Source: Pseudooceanicola lipolyticus (lineage in GTDB: Bacteria > Pseudomonadota > Alphaproteobacteria > Rhodobacterales > Rhodobacteraceae). From it: a DNA stretch of 41,423 bases. Location: contig NZ_PGTB01000022.1 of the NCBI RefSeq assembly GCF_002786325.1, forward strand, positions 1 through 41,423, read 5' to 3'. Made by a program: the position numbers and the translations under genes. This document shows positions 1 to 7,832 of the stretch, one piece after another. The stretch's first letter is position 1. Every line of letters starts with the position of its first letter. The notes below the pieces were generated by a model. It did not search any database and was not told where the DNA came from. It saw nothing but the letters and a program-made list of their open reading frames with translations.

Positions 1-1296
1 GTGATCGCCGGCGATCTGGCCCGCCTGGCGCGCCTGTCCGACCTGCTGGGCGAGGCCGAAACCGCGCGTTCTTATCGCGACGCGGCCCAGGCGGCGCTGG
101 CGGCGCCGGCCGACCCGGTGACGCGCGGTGACAATCCCGGCTTTCGCGAGGTCGATGTCTATTACGCCACCGACCGCGCCCGCAGCGGCGAGGATGACCC
201 GAATACCTTTTACGGTGCCGACCGGGGCGCTTTGGAACTGGGCATCGCCACCGTCTCGATCCCCGAAACACACACCCCCGGCGTGGTCGAGGCGCCGTCG
301 ATCTGGCGGCTGGAATTCCGCGCCGACCCGGCCAAGCACGTGGTGCTGCAACGCATTACGCCGCTGGCGGAACAGGCGTTCTACAGCCGGCTGCAATCGG
401 TGTTTGCCGATGCACCGGGCAAGGAAGCCTTTGTCTTCGTCCATGGCTATAACGTGCGCTTCGACCAGGCGGCGCGGCGGGCGGCGCAGATGGCCTATGA
501 CATGAATTACGACGGCGTGCCGATCCTCTATTCCTGGCCCTCGCGCGGCAGCACCGTGGGCTATGTCGCCGACACCGCGGTGGTGCGGCTGTCGGGCCGG
601 CGGTTGAGCCGTTTCCTGGATGACCTGGTGGCGCGCTCGGGGGCGGAGACCATCCATATCGTCGCCCATTCCATGGGCAACCGGGCGCTGACCGATGCGC
701 TGGAGCTGCTGGCGTTGCGCCACGGGCTGCAGCCGGGGGATGCGCCGGTATTTGGCCAGGTGATCTTTGCCGCGCCGGATGTGGATGCCGGCCTGTTCAA
801 GGCGATGCTGCCGACGATCCGGCCGGTGGCGCGGCGGTTGACGCTGTACGCTTCGGAAGAAGACTGGGCGCTGACCGCCTCGCGCAAGCTGCATGGCGAT
901 ATGCCGCGGGCCGGAATCGGCGGCGCCACCACGCTGAGCGATGCCCATATCGACAGCATCGACATGTCGGAACTGGGCGAGGACATGCTGTCGCACAGCT
1001 ATTTCGCCGATGACAGCTCGGCGCTGGCCGACCTGATGACGCTGTTCTGGCGCAACGCCGCGCCACAGCACCGCTGCGGCCTGGAATCGCGGGCGGCGCT
1101 GGCCGGCGAGGTGCCGGTCTGGGCCTATCGCCGGGACACCTGCGCCGAACGCAGCCTGATCGGCGTGCTGGGCCATTTGAAACGCGAGGGCGTGCAGTCC
1201 GAAGAAGCCGCCCGCGCCGTGGTGCGCCGCACCGTGTCCGACCGCGATCTGGCGGCGCGGCTGGAACGGGTGGTAAGCGCGATGGTGGGCGATTGA
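1..1296 (+). CDS. alpha/beta hydrolase of the DUF900 family, 5' end cut by the window
   Basis: The reading frame is open from the first base of the window, so the GTG there is probably not the true start and the upstream part is missing. The visible 431 residues carry an alpha/beta-hydrolase core: an oxyanion-side VHGYN motif near residue 149 and a nucleophile elbow AHSMGN with Ser224. Wording such as VYYATDR and ILYSWPSRG is characteristic of DUF900 hydrolases, whose substrates are unknown. The last 80 residues are charged and follow the hydrolase domain. The family and fold are clear; esterase or lipase activity is inferred from the catalytic Ser only. Confidence 0.8.
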   Translation: MIAGDLARLARLSDLLGEAETARSYRDAAQAALAAPADPVTRGDNPGFREVDVYYATDRARSGEDDPNTFYGADRGALELGIATVSIPETHTPGVVEAPSIWRLEFRADPAKHVVLQRITPLAEQAFYSRLQSVFADAPGKEAFVFVHGYNVRFDQAARRAAQMAYDMNYDGVPILYSWPSRGSTVGYVADTAVVRLSGRRLSRFLDDLVARSGAETIHIVAHSMGNRALTDALELLALRHGLQPGDAPVFGQVIFAAPDVDAGLFKAMLPTIRPVARRLTLYASEEDWALTASRKLHGDMPRAGIGGATTLSDAHIDSIDMSELGEDMLSHSYFADDSSALADLMTLFWRNAAPQHRCGLESRAALAGEVPVWAYRRDTCAERSLIGVLGHLKREGVQSEEAARAVVRRTVSDRDLAARLERVVSAMVGD

Positions 1297-1419
1297 GGCG
1301 GGATCGGCCATCGCAACACAGGGCAGGGCCCGACCGCGGGTGGGCGCAACTCCCTGTGAGGTCAGTGCTTTATCGTCGAGCCAAATCCTGGGGGGGTGCG
1401 GGTGATCGACGGTGAAGAA

Positions 1420-1446
1420 GCGCCCGCCCGGGGGGCGGTCGGGCGC
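1420..1446 (-). terminator. possible terminator of the exported-protein gene
   Basis: A 7-bp perfect stem, GCGCCCG pairing with CGGGCGC, encloses a very GC-rich 13-nt segment that can pair further. Read on the minus strand it lies about 60 nt past the stop of the 1505-2443 gene and is followed by CTTCTTC rather than a clean U run. It is a plausible intrinsic terminator, though imperfect. Confidence 0.4.
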
Positions 1447-1504
1447 TGCCCGGCGGCGCTGCGCGCCTTGTTCCGGGCAGGTTGCGCGGTCTCGAAGGCC
1501 AACT

Positions 1505-2443
1505 CTACTGCCGGATGTAATCCAGAAAGCGGTAATGCTGGATGTCATCGACGATATCGCGATACAGCCGGTCCCATTTGCGCCGCTCGGCCGCGTCGGC
1601 ATGGTGCTGGCGGCGCTGTTCCGCGATCTTGCGCTGTACTTCCAGCACCCGTTTCTGCCAGTCGGGATTGGCGCGGAAACTGGCGGCGATCTGTTTCAGA
1701 ACGGCGTGATCGGCCGCCTGCCGGGCGGTTGGCGCCCAGTCGAATTGCAGCGCATTGACCACGGTGTGCTGGCTGAGACTGCGCATGGTGGGGTCATGGA
1801 ACTCGGTCTGGAACATGTACCAGGAAAATCCCATCCGCTCGATCACCGGGACGCCGTTCAGCGCATAGGTCATCTGCACGTCGAAGGCGTCGTGAAACAC
1901 CTGGAAGCCCGGCTGCGACGGGCCCAGCACCTGGCTCAGGCTGGCCCTTAGCGCCGCGTTCGGCCTGCGCGCGATCACCTGCGTGCCGGGCGGCCGCTTT
2001 TGCAGAACCAGCGTGTTGAAGATCTGTTCGGGGTCGGTGATCTGCGCCACATGGCAGTTCGAGCCGCGGAACTGGGTGCGCAGCTTGTTGCGCTGGGCTT
2101 CGATCTCGGCGCGCATCAGCTGGGTCATATAGGGGTCGAGCCCGCCCATCGCCGTGTCCATCCACAGGATCTGGTGCCCCGGCATCACCCGCAGCCCGGT
2201 CAGCCCGTCGGGCGAACGCGCGGTCAGCACCAGCTCGTACAGCTCGTTGCCGCTGCAGGGCTTCTGCCACAGGATCTGACCCTCGGCCTGCCAGTCCCGC
2301 GGGATGTCCAGCGAATAGGCCACCAGCGGCTGGTCAAACCCGTGGCGGTCGACGATCTCGTAGGTTTTCATCTGCGCCGCGGCCGGTGCGGCGGTCAGCG
2401 CCGGCAGAATGGCGGTGCAAAGGGCGACGAGAGCCTGTTTCAA
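1505..2443 (-). CDS. exported protein of unknown function with charged C-terminal helix
   Basis: I do not recognise the family. The best start is a TTG at 2443, because GGAGG (2451-2455) lies 7 nt upstream and the protein then begins MKQALVALCTAILPAL followed by AAPAAAQ, a standard Sec signal peptide. An open frame extends to 2518 but would bury that signal. The mature part of about 290 residues has two cysteines (in KPCSG and GSNCH) that could form a disulfide in the periplasm. It ends in about 45 residues dense in Arg, Lys and Glu that look like a single long helix. The gene lies 151 nt downstream of pheT on the same strand and has its own ribosome site. Confidence 0.75.
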   Translation of the reverse strand: MKQALVALCTAILPALTAAPAAAQMKTYEIVDRHGFDQPLVAYSLDIPRDWQAEGQILWQKPCSGNELYELVLTARSPDGLTGLRVMPGHQILWMDTAMGGLDPYMTQLMRAEIEAQRNKLRTQFRGSNCHVAQITDPEQIFNTLVLQKRPPGTQVIARRPNAALRASLSQVLGPSQPGFQVFHDAFDVQMTYALNGVPVIERMGFSWYMFQTEFHDPTMRSLSQHTVVNALQFDWAPTARQAADHAVLKQIAASFRANPDWQKRVLEVQRKIAEQRRQHHADAAERRKWDRLYRDIVDDIQHYRFLDYIRQ

Positions 2444-2594
2444 TGCGGTGCCTCCGGCGCAGGCCACCGCGGCGGCAAACCCCGGGCGGCCACCGCGTGA
2501 TGGCGCCAGCGATAGCACAGCTGCCGGATTGGATCAATTTTGCGCACCGCCCCGGGCCGCGCAGGGGCCGGGACGGCAACCGGACAGGCGCCGC

Positions 2595-4991
2595 CTAGCC
2601 GCGCAGCACGCCGCCGGTGGCCTTGGCGACCTTGTCGACGATCTTGCCGCTGATCGCCTCGATCTCGGCATCGGTCAGCGTCTTGTCGGCCGGCTGCAGC
2701 CGGACCGTCAGCGCCAGCGATTTCTTGCCCTCGCCCAGCGCGCCGCCGATGAACTCGTCGAAGACGCGCACATCCTCGATCAGCGCCTTGTCGGCGCCGG
2801 CCGCGGCATTGACCAGGGTCAGCGCCTCGACATCGGCATCGACCACGAAGGCGAAATCGCGTTCCACCGCCTGCAGGTCGCGCAGCTCCAGTGCCGAGCG
2901 GGTGGCCAGCGCCTTGCGCGCCGCCGGGATTTCCTCGGGCCAGAGGGTGAAGGCCACCGCCGGGCCCTTGACGTCCAGCGCGCGCAGCACCTTGGGGTGC
3001 AGCTCGCCGAACACGCCCAGCATCTTCTTGGGGCCGAGGCAGATGCGCCCGTGGCGGCCGGGATGCCACCAGTCGCTGGCGCCGCGCAGGATCTGCACCC
3101 TGGCCGGTGCGCCCATCGCGGCCAGCACCGCCTCGGCATCGGCCTTGGCGTCATACAGGTCGACCGGGCGCGCGGCGCCGTGCACGTCCTTGGGCCCGGT
3201 GCGGCCCACCAGCAGGCCGGTGACCAGCACATGTTCTTCCTGCGGCTCGCCGCCGTGGAAGGCGGGGCCGATCTCGAACAGGGCCAGGTCCATGAAACCG
3301 CGCGCCTGATTACGCGCCGCCGCCTGCAGCAGCCCCGGCAGCAGCGCCGGGCGCATGTGGCTCATTTCCGAGCTGATCGGGTTTTCCAGCATCGTCGCGT
3401 CATCGCCGCCGCCGAACAGCGCGGCGCTGGCCTGGTCGATGAAGGAATAGGACACGCATTCATTATAGCCCAGCGCGGCGCAGGTCCGCCGCGCCGCCTG
3501 TTCGCGGCGCTGGCCCGGCGTCATCACCGGGCGCGGCATGCCCTCGGTCAGGCGCGGCAGCGGCTTGCCTTCCAGCCTGGTCAGCGAGGCGATGCGCGCC
3601 ACCTCTTCGACCAGGTCGGCCTCGCCCTGCACGTCGGGCCGCCAGCTGGGCACATGGGCCATGTTGCCCTCGAGCCGGAAGCCCAGCCGCGTCAGCGTCT
3701 GGCGCTGGTCGCTTTCGGGAATCTCCATGCCCACCAGGCTTTGCACCCGGGCGGGGTTCAGCCGATAGGCGCGGGAATGATCCGGCACCGCGCCCGCCAC
3801 CACCACTTCGGAGGCCTCGCCGCCGCAAAGGTCGAGGATCATCTGCGTGGCCAGTTCCAGCCCCGGCAGGGTGAATTCCGGGTCGACGCCGCGCTCGAAA
3901 CGATAGCGCGCATCGGAATTGATCTTCAGCGCGCGGCCGGCATGGGCGATCTGGATGAAATCCCAGAACGCGGATTCGACAAAGACATTGCGGGTCTCGG
4001 CGGTGACGCCGCTGTGTTCGCCGCCCATGATGCCGGCAATGCTCTCGGGGCCGTTCTGGTCCGAGATCACCATCATGCCCGGTTGCAGCGTGTAGGTTTT
4101 TTCATCCAGCGCCAGGATGGTCTCGCCGCCCTTGGCACGGTGTACCCGCAGCCCGCCCTGCATCTTGTCGGCATCGAACACATGCAGCGGGCGGTTGCGG
4201 TCGAAGGTGAAATAGTTGGTGATATCGACCAGCAGCGAGATCGGCCGCAGCCCGATGGCGCGCAGCAAATCCTGCAGCCATTGCGGCGAGGGGCCGTTGC
4301 GCACGTCGCGGATCAGCCGGCCGGCAAAGACCGGGCAGCCATCCAGCGTGTCGTCGTCGATGCTCACGCTGACCGGGCAGGGATATTCGCCCGGCACCGG
4401 CTCGATCGCGCGTTCCTTGAGCCTGCCCAGGCCGCGCGCCGCCAGATCGCGGGCAATGCCGGCAACGCCCAGCGCATCTGGCCGGTTGGGGGTGATCGCG
4501 ATCTCGATCACCGGGTCGACCTTGGCCGGGTCGTTTTCGGCCAGCCAGTCGATGAAGCGGTCGCCGACCGCGCCGGACGGCAGCTCGATGATGCCGTCAT
4601 GTTCCTCGCTCAGTTCCATTTCGCGCTCGGAACACATCATGCCGTGGCTTTCGATGCCGCGGATCTTGCCGACACCGATGGTGGTGTCGATGCCCGGCAC
4701 GTAAACGCCGGGGCGGGCCACCACCACGGTGATGCCCTCGCGGGCATTGGGTGCGCCGCAGATGATCTGCAATTCGCCCTCGCCGGTGGCCACCTTGCAA
4801 ACCCGCAGCCGGTCGGCATCGGGGTGCTGTTCGGCATGGGTGACATGACCCAGGGTGAAGTCCTTCAGCCTGTCGGCGGGGTTGAACACCTCTTCCACCT
4901 CCAGCCCCAGATCGGTCAGGGCCTCGGTGATCTCGTCGAGGCTGGCCTCGGTCTCCAGGTGGTCCTTGAGCCAGGACAGGGTGAATTTCAT
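2595..4991 (-). CDS. pheT: phenylalanine--tRNA ligase beta subunit
   Basis: Beta subunit of the (alpha-beta)2 enzyme that charges tRNA-Phe in the cytoplasm. It carries editing of mis-charged Tyr in its B3/B4 region. The 798-residue protein opens with MKFTLSWLKDHLE, the usual start of the family. It then shows an EMAP-type tRNA-binding domain (about residues 40-150, with HGMMCSERE just after it), B3/B4 (about 210-390), a B5 segment (about 400-475) and a C-terminal FDX-ACB domain (about 705-798). The Met at 4991 is preferred over an in-frame Met 14 codons upstream because family members begin MKF. The partner gene pheS is not next to it, nor anywhere in this window. Confidence 0.97.
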   Translation of the reverse strand: MKFTLSWLKDHLETEASLDEITEALTDLGLEVEEVFNPADRLKDFTLGHVTHAEQHPDADRLRVCKVATGEGELQIICGAPNAREGITVVVARPGVYVPGIDTTIGVGKIRGIESHGMMCSEREMELSEEHDGIIELPSGAVGDRFIDWLAENDPAKVDPVIEIAITPNRPDALGVAGIARDLAARGLGRLKERAIEPVPGEYPCPVSVSIDDDTLDGCPVFAGRLIRDVRNGPSPQWLQDLLRAIGLRPISLLVDITNYFTFDRNRPLHVFDADKMQGGLRVHRAKGGETILALDEKTYTLQPGMMVISDQNGPESIAGIMGGEHSGVTAETRNVFVESAFWDFIQIAHAGRALKINSDARYRFERGVDPEFTLPGLELATQMILDLCGGEASEVVVAGAVPDHSRAYRLNPARVQSLVGMEIPESDQRQTLTRLGFRLEGNMAHVPSWRPDVQGEADLVEEVARIASLTRLEGKPLPRLTEGMPRPVMTPGQRREQAARRTCAALGYNECVSYSFIDQASAALFGGGDDATMLENPISSEMSHMRPALLPGLLQAAARNQARGFMDLALFEIGPAFHGGEPQEEHVLVTGLLVGRTGPKDVHGAARPVDLYDAKADAEAVLAAMGAPARVQILRGASDWWHPGRHGRICLGPKKMLGVFGELHPKVLRALDVKGPAVAFTLWPEEIPAARKALATRSALELRDLQAVERDFAFVVDADVEALTLVNAAAGADKALIEDVRVFDEFIGGALGEGKKSLALTVRLQPADKTLTDAEIEAISGKIVDKVAKATGGVLRG

Positions 4992-5093
4992 CTCTCTCGC
5001 CCCTTGCGCGGGTGGTCTTGGTTCCGCTGGCACATGGCAAAGATTGCGCCGGCGTGCAAGCCTTGGCGCAATTTGGTGGTGGAGGCCCGGCCC

Positions 5094-5129
5094 GGCACGC
5101 GCCGGAAAGGCGGCCGCGCAACGCGTGCC
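5094..5129 (-). terminator. hairpin after the LysR gene
   Basis: An 8-bp perfect inverted repeat, GGCACGCG and CGCGTGCC, with a 20-nt GC-rich loop lies about 30 nt beyond the LysR stop codon in the direction of transcription. There is no U tract, so termination is only suggested. Confidence 0.3.
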
Positions 5130-5157
5130 GATCCGCCCGGGCGCCGGGGCGCGGCGT

Positions 5158-6048
5158 TCACCTCAGCTGCCCGGCGGCCTCGATCGCCAGCGTGCGGGCA
5201 TGGGCCAGGCGTGCCGATAACGGGCGTGCGCGGCGCGTGACGAGCCACAGGTCATGCCAACGGCGTTTCGGAAGTTGCACCACGCCAAGTTGCTCTTTGC
5301 GTGCAAACGCCTCGACACCGCTGCGTGGCAGAAGCGTATAGCCGATCCCCGCGGAGACCGGTGCGGGGATCTGTCCGATCTGGTTCACGTAGCCCCGGAC
5401 GCGCATCCGGTCGGACCCGGGATAGGTGCCGGGAAAATTCAAGTTCAGCAGGTCGTCGGCATAGGCATAGCCATCGGGATGCGCGATGAAGCCGCGTGCC
5501 TCGAGTTCGGCGAATGTCACCGCCGCATCGGCCGCCGCTGCGGGCAGCACAAGGCACAATTCCTCGCGCCCGACCTTCTGCGCCTCCAGCCGCGCGTGAT
5601 CGGGATCGGTGCCAAGCACCCCAAGATCGAACCGCCCCTCCAGCAGACCCGACAAGATGTCTGCCTGCGGCGCTGCCTTGAGATGCACGCCCAGTTCCGG
5701 CGCCGCGGCCATCCATTGCAATAGGATCGGGTAGAGCAGCATGGCGAAGCTGCCCGAACAGCCGATCCGCACTTCGCCGACATTCTGGTCGTCCGCCATG
5801 ATCGCCTCGCGCAGACGCTTTTCTTCGGCTTGGCGCGACAGGCCGAGCGCGTAGAGCGCTTCGCCGGCCGGTGTGAGGGTGAAACTCTTGCCGTGCTGGC
5901 TGATCAGAGCTTGGCCGATCTGCTGTTCGAGCTTCCGCAGATGCTGGGACACGCCGGGTTGGGTCATATTCAACCGCTCGGCGGTGCGGGTGAAATGCCC
6001 GGTTTCACACAGCATGGTGAAGGTTTGGAGCCAGGTTGCGTTGAGCAT
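5158..6048 (-). CDS. LysR-family transcriptional regulator
   Basis: This is a 296-residue LysR regulator of normal length. Residues 1-60 form the winged helix-turn-helix (TAERLNMTQPGVSQHLRKLE), and the rest is the periplasmic-binding-protein-like effector domain. The gene is transcribed away from the VOC gene across an AT-rich spacer of about 100 nt, the usual layout in which a LysR protein controls its divergent neighbour and itself. The effector cannot be read from sequence. It stands between rplT and pheT, where pheS is commonly found, so it may be an insertion relative to the ancestral order. Confidence 0.92.
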   Translation of the reverse strand: MLNATWLQTFTMLCETGHFTRTAERLNMTQPGVSQHLRKLEQQIGQALISQHGKSFTLTPAGEALYALGLSRQAEEKRLREAIMADDQNVGEVRIGCSGSFAMLLYPILLQWMAAAPELGVHLKAAPQADILSGLLEGRFDLGVLGTDPDHARLEAQKVGREELCLVLPAAAADAAVTFAELEARGFIAHPDGYAYADDLLNLNFPGTYPGSDRMRVRGYVNQIGQIPAPVSAGIGYTLLPRSGVEAFARKEQLGVVQLPKRRWHDLWLVTRRARPLSARLAHARTLAIEAAGQLR

Positions 6049-6152
6049 CAGGTTGTTTGCGTCATGTTATGATTTTTATGATATTTGATAATTTCACGAA
6101 CCGCCTTGCCCTGTCTACATCGGCGTTATTGCAACATTGCCGGAGACCCCAA
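6049..6152. promoter_or_regulatory. divergent LysR/VOC promoter region
   Basis: This AT-rich island in GC-rich DNA separates the two divergent genes. It contains two direct copies of TATGAT (6068-6073 and 6077-6082), which resemble -10 elements, followed by TTGATAAT. LysR operators are typically AT-rich dyads in such spacers, but I cannot fix the exact box. The VOC ribosome site GGAG is at 6142-6145. Confidence 0.45.
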
Positions 6153-6650
6153 ATGAACCAGACCCCCCGCACCTTCTCGCATATCGGCCTGTCGGTGCCC
6201 GACCTCGACGCCGCGGTGAAATTCTATACCGACGTTCTTGGCTTTTATGTCGTGATGCAGCCCTCCGAGGCCATCGAGGACGACAGCGCCATCGGTGTCA
6301 TGTGCACCGACGTGTTCGGCCCCGGATGGGGGTCGCTCAGGATCGCGCACCTGTCGACGGCGGACGGCATCGGCATCGAACTGTTCGAGTTTCCCGGCAA
6401 CTATGCGCCGGAAAACAACCTTGAAAACAAGCGTCACGGCACCTTTCACTTTGCCGTGCAGGACCCCGATGTCGAAGGGCTGGTGCAGCGGATCGTCGCG
6501 GCCGGCGGCCGGCAGCGGATGCCGGTGCGCGAATACTTCCCCGACCAAAAGCCCTATCGCATGGTTTATGTCGAAGACCCGTTCGGGATTGTCTTCGAGG
6601 TCTACAGCCACGGCTACGAGTTGACTTATTCGGCCGGTGCCTATGCATGA
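6153..6650 (+). CDS. VOC (glyoxalase/dioxygenase-fold) protein
   Basis: A vicinal-oxygen-chelate superfamily protein of 165 residues with two beta-alpha-beta-beta-beta modules. The ATG at 6153 is chosen because GGAG sits 7 nt upstream and the protein then starts just before the first strand (FSHIGLSVPDLDAAVKFY). Four candidate metal ligands occur at the expected places: His10, Glu76, His99 and Glu149. The fold covers glyoxalase I, extradiol dioxygenases, epimerases and antibiotic-binding proteins, and the sequence does not decide between them. Its divergent LysR neighbour is the likely regulator. Downstream is a strong hairpin. Confidence 0.88.
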   Translation: MNQTPRTFSHIGLSVPDLDAAVKFYTDVLGFYVVMQPSEAIEDDSAIGVMCTDVFGPGWGSLRIAHLSTADGIGIELFEFPGNYAPENNLENKRHGTFHFAVQDPDVEGLVQRIVAAGGRQRMPVREYFPDQKPYRMVYVEDPFGIVFEVYSHGYELTYSAGAYA

Positions 6651-6658
6651 CCGGAAGG

Positions 6659-6687
6659 GCCGGACCGGTCATCTGTACCGGTCCGGC
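6659..6687 (+). terminator. hairpin after the VOC gene
   Basis: An 11-bp perfect stem (GCCGGACCGGT with ACCGGTCCGGC) and a 7-nt loop begin 9 nt after the VOC stop codon. The stem strength and position suit a terminator or an mRNA 3'-end stabiliser. The usual U run is missing. Confidence 0.5.
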
Positions 6688-6774
6688 GCTTGAGACTGCT
6701 GCGCGGATGCGAAGAGCTCTCCGCGCAACATGCGACATCCCATTTTCTTTCCCACCGCGCGGGGAGCGGCAAAC

Positions 6775-6807
6775 AAAAAACGCGCCGCCCCCGGGGCGAC
6801 GCGTTTT
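6775..6807 (-). terminator. intrinsic terminator of the rpmI-rplT operon
   Basis: On the minus strand AAAACGCG pairs with CGCGTTTT. An inner GC stem extends the helix, and at least six consecutive T follow. It begins about 24 nt after the rplT stop. Because A and T runs flank both sides, it could also stop convergent transcription from the VOC gene. Confidence 0.85.
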
Positions 6808-6830
6808 CGGATTTTACCAGGGGCGCCGGC

Positions 6831-7196
6831 TTAGGCGGTCAGCGCACCCTTGGCCTGCTCGACAATTGCGCCGAAAGCGTCCGGCTCGTGCACGGCCAAG
6901 TCGGCCAGCACCTTGCGGTCCACCTCGATCCCGGCCAGCGTCAGGCCGTTGATGAAGCGGGAATAGGTCAGTGCTTCGTCATGCGCGCGCACGGCGGCGT
7001 TGATCCGCTGGATCCACAGGGCGCGGAAGTTGCGCTTGCGGTTCTTGCGGTCGCGGGTCGCGTATTGGTTGGCCTTGTCGACGGCCTGGGTTGCGACCTT
7101 GAAGGTGGTGCTGCGGCGGCCATAGTAACCTTTGGCGGCCTTCAGGACCTTCTTGTGACGGGCGTGGGTGACGGTTCCACCTTTGACTCGGGACAT
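6831..7196 (-). CDS. rplT: 50S ribosomal protein L20
   Basis: Large-subunit protein that binds 23S rRNA early in assembly. The 121 residues contain the highly basic N-terminal extension ([19 protein letters not shown]), the signature [20 protein letters not shown] and the globular C-terminal domain. It follows rpmI by 15 nt in the same operon and is closed by a strong intrinsic terminator. In some bacteria L20 represses its own operon by binding the leader mRNA. I see no infC upstream and cannot demonstrate that control here. Confidence 0.98.
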   Translation of the reverse strand: MSRVKGGTVTHARHKKVLKAAKGYYGRRSTTFKVATQAVDKANQYATRDRKNRKRNFRALWIQRINAAVRAHDEALTYSRFINGLTLAGIEVDRKVLADLAVHEPDAFGAIVEQAKGALTA

Positions 7197-7211
7197 TTCT
7201 CAGGCCTCCTC

Positions 7212-7412
7212 TCAGCGGTCGTAGGGCATATAGCCCTTGACGATCTTGGCGTCGGGGGCACTCAGCGTGGTGGTGCCGCGTGCGTCGCGGATGAATTTCT
7301 TGGTGCGCTTGATCATGCCATGGCGTTTGCCGGCCTGCGCGCTGATGACCTTTCCGGTCGCTGAAACCTTGAAGCGCTTCTTAGCGCTCGACTTGGTCTT
7401 CATCTTGGGCAT
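7212..7412 (-). CDS. rpmI: 50S ribosomal protein L35
   Basis: A small basic large-subunit protein of 66 residues. The start at 7412 is fixed by the family opening [21 protein letters not shown] and by an AAGGAG ribosome site a few nucleotides upstream. The longer open frame has no support. It is the first gene of the rpmI-rplT unit. The 147 nt before it hold the promoter or leader and no infC, which precedes rpmI in many bacteria. Confidence 0.97.
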   Translation of the reverse strand: MPKMKTKSSAKKRFKVSATGKVISAQAGKRHGMIKRTKKFIRDARGTTTLSAPDAKIVKGYMPYDR

Positions 7413-7559
7413 TTCCGTCTCCTTCATTCGGGTCGGTGTACGTGCGACTCGGCATGCCACATCGGCCGGTCGCGCGGATGAGAGGCGCCGTTTACGCAGA
7501 ATACCCCGCCGTTGCAAGCGCGAAGTTGGGTGCGCCGGGATTGTCGGCAGCGTTTGTGC

Positions 7560-7784
7560 CTAGGGCAGGATCTCTCCAACCACCGTGTAGATCGCGGTGG
7601 GAATATCCTCCAGGCGGTAGCCGCCCGGCTTGGTCGTCGCGGCATAGAGGATCATCGCGCCGCCGATCAGGATGGTCATGATCGGCGCGCGCGGGGCGCG
7701 GCGATCGCTGAGCGCCGAAAGGATCGCCGGAATCGACAGGGTGATGACGATCAGCCCAAGTACCAGAAGCAGGTCAGGATTCAT
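7560..7784 (-). CDS. small two-helix membrane protein, unknown function
   Basis: A 74-residue protein with two hydrophobic helices, about residues 4-25 (LLLVLGLIVITLSIPAIL) and 34-50 (PIMTILIGGAMILYAA). An Arg-rich turn (SDRRAPRAP) joins them, and a short tail contains GGYRLEDIP. The basic loop between the helices suggests both ends face outward and the loop faces the cytoplasm. It lies between pyk and rpmI on the same strand, 48 nt after pyk. No obvious Shine-Dalgarno precedes its ATG, so it may depend on translation of the pyk message. I do not recognise a named family. Confidence 0.7.
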   Translation of the reverse strand: MNPDLLLVLGLIVITLSIPAILSALSDRRAPRAPIMTILIGGAMILYAATTKPGGYRLEDIPTAIYTVVGEILP

Positions 7785-7832
7785 GCGTGCATCATGCCGC
7801 GATTACCGGCCAGGACCAAGACACCGCAACTT

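Noticed and set aside
2409-5240. 943-codon open frame on the plus strand opposite pheT
   Set aside because: It is rich in His, Arg, Gln and Gly in the way expected of antisense frames in high-GC genes, has no domain pattern, and pheT on the other strand is unmistakable.
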